This document shows positions 34,347-39,136 of a stretch of 39,136 bases of DNA, piece after piece (positions within the stretch are counted from its first letter, which is position 1; every line of letters starts with the position of its first letter). Source of the DNA: CAZUSO01 sp964622775 (GTDB lineage: Bacteria; Bacteroidota; Bacteroidia; Chitinophagales; Chitinophagaceae); contig CAZUSO010000026.1 of assembly GCA_964622775.1 (NCBI GenBank), positions 1 through 39,136 on the forward strand. Reading direction: 5' to 3'. The notes beneath the pieces were generated by a model, which was not told the DNA's origin, ran no database searches, and was given only the letters and a program-made list of their open reading frames with translations. Both the position numbers and the translations under genes were made by a program.

Positions 34347-34380
34347 AAAAGCCGGCAGTTAATAAACTGCCGGCTTTTTG
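34347..34380 (+). terminator. Terminator of susCD
   Basis: GCCGGCAGTT and AACTGCCGGC form a perfect 10-bp stem with a 4-nt loop, preceded by AAAA and followed by TTTTTG. It may act in both directions, but on the minus strand it lies past the fabG gene as well. Confidence 0.95.
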
Positions 34381-34471
34381 CTTGTATCGTATTTAGCCAT
34401 CCTTTGTGGTCTTTTATAGAAAACACTCAGCGGGCATAGTTATTGCTGAAATGCCTTTACGCTGTTTGCGC

Positions 34472-35203
34472 TTATGTGTAAAGGCCTCCATTAATGGAAA
34501 TAACCTGTCCGGTAATATAGCCTGCTTCGGGCGATGCCAGGAACCCGGCTAATGCGGCTACCTCGCCGGCTTCGCCGAAACGCTTCATCGGGATCATGTT
34601 TTTCAGTTCCGCTTCATCCAGGTCTCCGGTCATATCGGTTCTGATAAATCCCGGCGCAATAGCATTTACAGTGATATTTCTGCGTGCGACCTCCAGAGCC
34701 AGCGCTTTGGTAGCGCCTATCATACCAGCCTTTGCCGCAGCATAGTTCACCTGCCCCGGCATACCTTTCAGACCGCTTAGGGAAACTACGTTAATAATTC
34801 GGCCATAACGGTTCATCAGCATCGGTTGCATCAGTTGCCGGGTCACCTGAAACATCCCCCGCAAGCTGGTGTTCAGCACACTGTCCCATTGCTCATCCGT
34901 CATTAAGGCCAGCAGAGCATCCTGCCGGATGCCGGCATTATTCACCAGAACTTCTATCTTCTTATCTGGATTGGCCTCCTGCCAGGCACCGATTGCACCT
35001 TTCACCTCATGGTCATTGGCTACATCAAAAGGAAGGAGAATCCCTTCTTTTCCCTGAGCGCTTACCAGAGCTGCCGTTGCCGTTGCGGCCTCCTTATTGC
35101 CCCGGAAATTGATCAGGACATGATAGCCTAAGCCGGCCATCTTTTCACATATTGCGCGCCCTATTCCACGGGAGCCGCCTGTTATTAATGCGTATTTTTC
35201 CAT
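34472..35203 (-). CDS. fabG: 3-oxoacyl-ACP reductase, FabG type (SDR)
   Basis: NADPH-dependent reductase of about 243 residues. Motifs: TGGSRGIG at 8-15, NNAG at 88-91, catalytic Ser141, Tyr154 and Lys158 (NYAAAKAG), and the FabG-like C-terminus GYITGQVISINGGLYT. Asn substitution or loss of key residues is not seen. The frame opens further upstream, but ATG at 35203 (MEKYALITGG) is the natural start. It resembles FabG paralogs that I know from Bacteroidota aryl-polyene/flexirubin clusters; no such cluster is here, so it could serve fatty-acid synthesis or another carbonyl substrate. It stands alone and converges on susD. Confidence 0.86.
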   Translation of the reverse strand: MEKYALITGGSRGIGRAICEKMAGLGYHVLINFRGNKEAATATAALVSAQGKEGILLPFDVANDHEVKGAIGAWQEANPDKKIEVLVNNAGIRQDALLALMTDEQWDSVLNTSLRGMFQVTRQLMQPMLMNRYGRIINVVSLSGLKGMPGQVNYAAAKAGMIGATKALALEVARRNITVNAIAPGFIRTDMTGDLDEAELKNMIPMKRFGEAGEVAALAGFLASPEAGYITGQVISINGGLYT

Positions 35204-35425
35204 AAGGATGTAAAGATAAAAAATGATGACATTGTAAGGGAAAATAATAAACATCAGGACATTTCATGCTTTGCAGAATAAGAATGCGTGTTATAATGGT
35301 TTTAAAGATATGGGAATGGGGAAAAATATCGCGCGGATTTCGCATATGGATACAGAGAAAATATTTGCTCTTGTCGGCGTATGTGTTCCCGGTTGCGGTA
35401 GCGGGTGTCTTCATCCACCGCAAGG

Positions 35426-35574
35426 CTATGTCAGGCTGGAGTTTATTGCACCGAAAATCAATTCGCCGTAAACAGTAACTGGAAGCCATATTACATCGTA
35501 AGCAGTAAGCACTCTTAGCACTTCGGCATGGCTACCCAACACGGCTAATAGCTTAAAGTAACGCGACTTGCCAT
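35426..35574 (-). pseudogene. Broken VapC-type PIN-domain toxin fragment
   Basis: One frame reads SRYFKLLAVLGSHAEVLRVL and then TAYDVIWLPVTVYGELIFGA, which is the conserved first third of PIN-domain toxins. The LDTN active-site motif that should follow RYF is missing, and translation stops right after GAINSSLT, where intact proteins continue for about 80 residues. It follows the antitoxin-like gene with overlap, as in vapBC operons. Non-functional. Confidence 0.6.
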
Positions 35575-35789
35575 TCGCCTTCGACGGAGTTAAATATTTC
35601 GTTGATATTTTTGCTGATGCGTTGCGCTTCCGCGTTTGACAATCTTCCTGCAAAATGTAATACACTATCGCGGTTGCCAGCCGTTTTGCTTGCTGCACGC
35701 ATTAAATGCAAATAACCAAACAACTGATTAAGCAAGCCGGAATTTTCAATCTTTTTTACTTCTTTTAATATCTGGTCTTTTATTATCAT
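35553..35789 (-). CDS. Small antitoxin-like protein next to a broken PIN toxin
   Basis: 78 residues from ATG 35789 (MIIKDQILKEVKKIEN), predicted helical, ending in NSVEGEWQVALL. It resembles small Bacteroidota proteins that precede PIN-domain toxins (LKEVKKIENSGLLNQLF and SNAEAQRISKNINEIF are the recognisable parts). The adjacent toxin remnant supports an antitoxin role. The gene itself looks intact; the function is inferred from context only. Confidence 0.6.
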   Translation of the reverse strand: MIIKDQILKEVKKIENSGLLNQLFGYLHLMRAASKTAGNRDSVLHFAGRLSNAEAQRISKNINEIFNSVEGEWQVALL

Positions 35790-36429
35790 GGCGTTACTTT
35801 TTTGACACTCAAGGTTAATGAAACTTCTTTGCAAAACCCCCATGCCGTCAAACCTATCCCCGCGTGTGCCCAATGGCAGCCGTGGTGGAAACAATAAAAG
35901 GAATGAAAAAATTGTCTCGCTGATTTTAGTGATAACACAGAATAGATATCAGCCATTGCCATCGTCCCCACGGGTGCGCAATGACAGGTATTCTAACCTA
36001 CTATATTAAAGCGGACCAGTAGTTGGTAAGCATCCCCTACCTGTAGGACTTTCGGAGCCCCGTTTGTTATTGGTGAAAATATCCTACGGCAATCGGTTCA
36101 GCAGAATATCCTGATTACACAGCGTAAGAAAATCACAACCTACCCATCGAATTGAGATTTTGTCCTGTCTAATTCTATTTTAAGAATCTTTTAATAGAGA
36201 AAAAGAATAAAGACATATATTCGGGTACATGGACCCATTCCTTTTTAGTTTATACACCCAACACGTGATAATTTTATGAGCTTGAGCAGGTTTATCAATA
36301 AATAATAAAATTACGCAGATTTTGATTTTTAAGAAAAGCGCGCTATAATTGTATGCGGTAAAGTTTTGTTGTTTGTTTTTTTACCAGATTATTTTTCCCT
36401 CATAAGTTTTTTAAAATACAGTATAAATA
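35790..36429. other. Intergenic stretch with degenerate repeat copies
   Basis: About 640 bp with no convincing gene. 35857-35879 and 35965-35987 are two 23-bp segments, 19 of 23 identical, 108 bp apart; their complement contains the CTGTCATTGCGCACCCG type sequence of interspersed repeats. The right part (36000-36429) is AT-rich and must contain the promoter of the T9SS protein gene; a TATAAT at 36344 is present, but no full TAnnTTTG with -33 TTG was found. Confidence 0.5.
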
Positions 36430-38403
36430 ATGAAGCATTTATTTACAGTATTACTCCTCTTATTGGCATCTGATCAAATCCATGCCTCTTTAAGACAAAC
36501 TCAATACCGGTGGCGTAATGACGATGGTGATGAAACTACCGCAACATGGATGGCGGCCGCCAATACACCGGTCGAGGTTAATGACCTGTCAGCCGTAATT
36601 CGCCTGAGAATGGAATTTGACAATGACAACGGCTTTGGGGAATATTCGGAATTGTCGCAAACATTGCAATACTCCAGTAATGGAGGAGGAACGTGGACCA
36701 CTATCAATAATAATACAAATAATGCCTTTGTTTATGTCTCCAGTGCTTTCGTTGCAGACGGAACGCCCGCCACCAACCAGATGGCCGGCACCGGAGGCTC
36801 CTATGTTGCCGGGAAAATAATATCTGCTGTCCCTTCCGGACCCTGGCTCAACTTGTACGATGCGCAAAAAACAGAATATGAATGGGTGATTCAGCCTACA
36901 GCCAATATTTTACCCTCCGCTACCTATATTTTTCAGGTGCCGGATTTGGAATCAGGCTCCGTATATACGCCCACCCTCAACACAAACTGCTTAGGCGGCG
37001 GCATCGTAATAAGCGTAGCTTCTGTAACGGAAGGCAGTACCTGCGGATCGGGTTCGGTAGCACTTCAGGCAACTCCCTCGCCTGCTTCCGCCACGATTAA
37101 CTGGTATGACAGCCCAACCGGTGGCAGCTTATTAAGCACGGGCAATGTGTATAATACTCCCGTGATCAGTAGCACCACCACTTATTATGTCTCCGCATCC
37201 AACGCTTGTGCAGAAAGTGAGCGGGTTCCGGTAACGGCAACAGTCAATTCCGCCGGATCGGTTGTCAACTTAGGCTCTGACTATTCTTTTTGTGAAAGCA
37301 CCCTGATTAATGCAGGCTCCTTCTCTGCCTATTTATGGGATGACGGATCCACGGGATCCACTCGTACGGTTTACACTTCGGGGACTTATTACGTTACCGT
37401 CACCAATGAGTTAGGGTGCAATTCAAGTGACACTGTCGTTTTAACAGCCAACCCGGTTCCCGTGGTTGATCTGGGCCCCTTTGAGGCACTATGTCTGCCT
37501 CCGGGCGAATCAATTACTTTAGATGCAGGTAATCCCGGCAGCACTTTTTTATGGAACGACGCCAGCACCGGCCAAACCAATTCGGTATATGAATCCGGCA
37601 CCTATTCCGTTACAGTCACTAACGAATTTGGCTGTCAGGCCTCGGATACTGTTACTAAAACCATTTCGGTATCTCCATTTGTAGATATCGGTCCGAGCGA
37701 CACAATCATTTGCAATGGGATGACCCTAACCCTGAGCGCCGACGCCGGAGGTCAGGGGAATGTTTCTTATAGCTGGAATACCGGCTCTACCGATGCTGAT
37801 ATATCCGTAACAAATGCCGGTCAGTATTTTGTGGTCGTTTCCAATAATGCCGGATGCACAAACAGTGACACAATCAATGTGACGGTTAGCAGCGACCTCC
37901 CTTCCATTGATGCCATATTAGTTACCAATCAGGGCCCCTATAGTTTCCGGTTTGAAACCTATAATCTTCAGGGCGCCATAGACCAGCACTCCTGGGATTT
38001 TGGTGATGGAACGCCCGTCAGTCATGCATTAAGCCCGACCCATACCTATTCCGCCCCGGGTAATTATACGGTAACGCTTACCTTAAAAACCTCTAATTGC
38101 GGCCTCATTCACTACGAAACATCAGTTCATATCGTTGGCCTGAATGATATCATTGTTGATGGCGCCCTTATTAATATCTATCCTAATCCTGTCCGTGATA
38201 TCCTGACTATTGAAAACAAGAGCAATCTGACTATTGAAGATATTGCCGTAATGGACATCCGGGGAGGCGTTATTCATAAAGAAAAACATCACGCGGCTCT
38301 TATTTACAAGCTGGATGTATCTGAATATGCAAACGGCCTTTATTTTATCCGTTTAAACACAAACCGGGGAGCTGTAATCAGGAAATTTGAAGTGCTGAAG
38401 TAA
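36430..38403 (+). CDS. Secreted Ig-like/PKD repeat protein with T9SS type A sorting domain
   Basis: 657 residues. Signal peptide about 1-19. An N-terminal beta domain (about 22-180), an Ig-like domain (about 195-270), three related beta-sandwich repeats (about 275-490), each with the pattern LGP/LGSD, W(N/D)D(A/G)STG and SGTYxVTVTNE.GC, a PKD domain (about 505-565, HSWDFGDGTPVSHALSPTHTY), and a T9SS type A sorting domain (IYPNPVRDILTI to the end). No enzymatic motif is visible; a surface adhesin or matrix protein is likely. A monocistronic gene with its own terminator at 38421. Confidence 0.86.
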   Translation: MKHLFTVLLLLLASDQIHASLRQTQYRWRNDDGDETTATWMAAANTPVEVNDLSAVIRLRMEFDNDNGFGEYSELSQTLQYSSNGGGTWTTINNNTNNAFVYVSSAFVADGTPATNQMAGTGGSYVAGKIISAVPSGPWLNLYDAQKTEYEWVIQPTANILPSATYIFQVPDLESGSVYTPTLNTNCLGGGIVISVASVTEGSTCGSGSVALQATPSPASATINWYDSPTGGSLLSTGNVYNTPVISSTTTYYVSASNACAESERVPVTATVNSAGSVVNLGSDYSFCESTLINAGSFSAYLWDDGSTGSTRTVYTSGTYYVTVTNELGCNSSDTVVLTANPVPVVDLGPFEALCLPPGESITLDAGNPGSTFLWNDASTGQTNSVYESGTYSVTVTNEFGCQASDTVTKTISVSPFVDIGPSDTIICNGMTLTLSADAGGQGNVSYSWNTGSTDADISVTNAGQYFVVVSNNAGCTNSDTINVTVSSDLPSIDAILVTNQGPYSFRFETYNLQGAIDQHSWDFGDGTPVSHALSPTHTYSAPGNYTVTLTLKTSNCGLIHYETSVHIVGLNDIIVDGALINIYPNPVRDILTIENKSNLTIEDIAVMDIRGGVIHKEKHHAALIYKLDVSEYANGLYFIRLNTNRGAVIRKFEVLK

Positions 38404-38420
38404 ATATTTATTGAAGATTA

Positions 38421-38455
38421 AAAAGCTGCTCAACAACCACCGAGCAGCTTTTTTG
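38421..38455 (+). terminator. Terminator of the Ig/PKD T9SS protein gene
   Basis: AAAAGCTGCTC and GAGCAGCTTTT pair across a 10-nt loop, followed by a T-run. It starts 17 nt past the stop codon. Confidence 0.92.
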
Positions 38456-38639
38456 TCTGTTCCTGAGCCATTTTATCTAATCCTCATAAAGAATTTTACA
38501 GAAATCGCCTGGATTAGCAGGCGTACTTTAAGGGCTCATACGCCGGCAGGGAATGTATAAGCACAAAACATCATTTCAATTTTATATATGTGATGATAAT
38601 CAACACTATACAAATCTAAATGCGCAACTTGGGTTAAAT

Positions 38640-38933
38640 GGAAATTAAAGTCTGGAACATGGAAACTTTACCTTGTTAAACGGAAATTAAAGGCTGAGGC
38701 ACGGAAACTTTACCTTGTTAAATGGAAATGAAAGCCTGGGACATGGAAACTCTATCTTATTAAATGGAAATTAAAACCTGGCAGACGGAAACTTTACCTT
38801 GTTAAATGGAAATTAAAACCTGGGACATGGGAAGTCTGTCTTGTCAGGCGGAAATTAAATCTTACGATATGGAAAGTCTGTCTTGTCCGGTGGAAGCTCT
38901 GTCTTGTTAAACGGAAACTAAATCCTCAATAGC
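38640..38933. repeat. Fourteen phased 21-bp tandem repeats (alternating A/B units, 42-bp period)
   Basis: Fourteen consecutive units of exactly 21 bp with no insertion or deletion, nearly all starting GGAA. Two unit types alternate: A begins GGAAATTAAA and usually ends CTGGGACAT or similar; B begins GGAAACTTTA and continues CCTTGTTAAA. The order is ABABABABABABBA. Units diverge from each other by substitutions, most strongly at the right end. On the plus strand, the frame starting at 38639 translates as heptads beginning WK or RK (WKLYLVK, WKLKPGT), broken by TGA at 38729-38731 and TAG at 38930-38932. No start codon exists in that frame before the array. Confidence 0.9.
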
Positions 38934-39099
38934 GGAAACGGTGATCAGAATACAACAAATATTATTAGCTTCATACATCACTCTCGCCGTGGTATGCTCA
39001 CCCGCCACTCCGTCAGCGTTTCCGGCTCAATGAACGTCCTTTCCCCCTTTATTCATTTTCCATTTTCCATTGACAATACCAATTTTCCATAAAAGAAAA

Positions 39100-39130
39100 C
39101 CGCCCCGAAAATTAATCCGGGACGGCTTTG
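39100..39130. terminator. Possible terminator hairpin at the right edge
   Basis: ACCGCCCCG and CCGGGACGG can form an imperfect stem across an AT-rich loop. On the minus strand it would be followed by TTTTCTTTT, so it could end a gene transcribed leftwards from beyond the window. Confidence 0.35.
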
Positions 39131-39136
39131 CTTTAT

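Larger units (their letters stand above)
38456..39136. other. Non-coding stretch at the right edge
   Basis: No protein gene recognised. It contains the 21-bp repeat array (38640-38933) and, at 39100-39130, an imperfect hairpin. The edge of the window cuts whatever follows. Confidence 0.6.

Noticed and set aside
34453..34485. Hairpin GCCTTTAC...GTAAAGGC as terminator of fabG
   Set aside because: The 5' arm lies inside the coding end and no T-run follows on the minus strand.
35266..35478. Plus-strand open frame next to fabG
   Set aside because: It overlaps the PIN-toxin remnant on the other strand and has no recognisable motif.
38640..38933. 21-bp repeats as a CRISPR array
   Set aside because: There are no unique spacers between units, the units are degenerate throughout and no cas gene is present.

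Overview
The window looks like a chromosomal scaffold piece from a member of the Bacteroidota, most likely a Chitinophagales or Saprospirales relative; this is inference from gene content, as there is no rRNA here. The evidence is four large secreted proteins with type IX secretion (T9SS) C-terminal sorting domains, a SusC/SusD pair, SprB-type repeats, a single-cysteine WCGDS thioredoxin, start codons mostly without Shine-Dalgarno sequences, and several -7 boxes of the Bacteroidota form TAnnTTTG. A run of exactly 100 N at 1639-1738 shows that this is a scaffolded draft.

Layout. 111-4688 (-) is a subtilisin-like protease with PKD domains and SprB repeats, broken by the N gap. 4943-7499 (+) holds an ABC-2 permease without its ATPase, a PrxQ/BCP peroxiredoxin and a DUF4197 protein. 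7754-14587 (-) is a 2277-residue modular surface protein with GEVED domains, a lectin-like domain and nine 51-residue repeats. An AT-rich stretch of about 1.1 kb follows, ending in tRNA-Ser(TGA) with its own terminator (-), then a lipoprotein-type MsrA (+). 16921-18592 looks like an insertion sequence with an intact ISNCY-like transposase; against its right side lies a decayed HigB/HigA toxin-antitoxin locus.

19149-27523 is housekeeping: a formyltransferase with a small partner protein, a 4'-phosphopantetheinyl transferase, an Nfu-type Fe-S protein, a short-chain dehydrogenase, a DinB-fold protein, Obg GTPase, adenylate kinase, a thioredoxin-like protein, an RluE-like pseudouridine synthase and an LpxD-like acyltransferase. 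27669-34325 (+) carries a T9SS-exported lysyl-endopeptidase-like serine protease followed by SusC and SusD, closed by a strong terminator; the arrangement suggests extracellular proteolysis coupled to uptake of a peptide or glycan. 34472-35203 (-) is a FabG-type reductase. 35426-35789 (-) is a small antitoxin-like gene next to a broken PIN-domain toxin. 36430-38403 (+) is another T9SS-exported Ig/PKD protein, followed by a terminator and by fourteen exactly phased 21-bp repeats at 38640-38933.

No complete unknown multi-gene system is evident. The least explained signals are the 21-bp repeat array, the hairpin/terminator upstream of the RluE-like operon, the shared C-terminal module of the two giant surface proteins, and the protease-SusCD locus.
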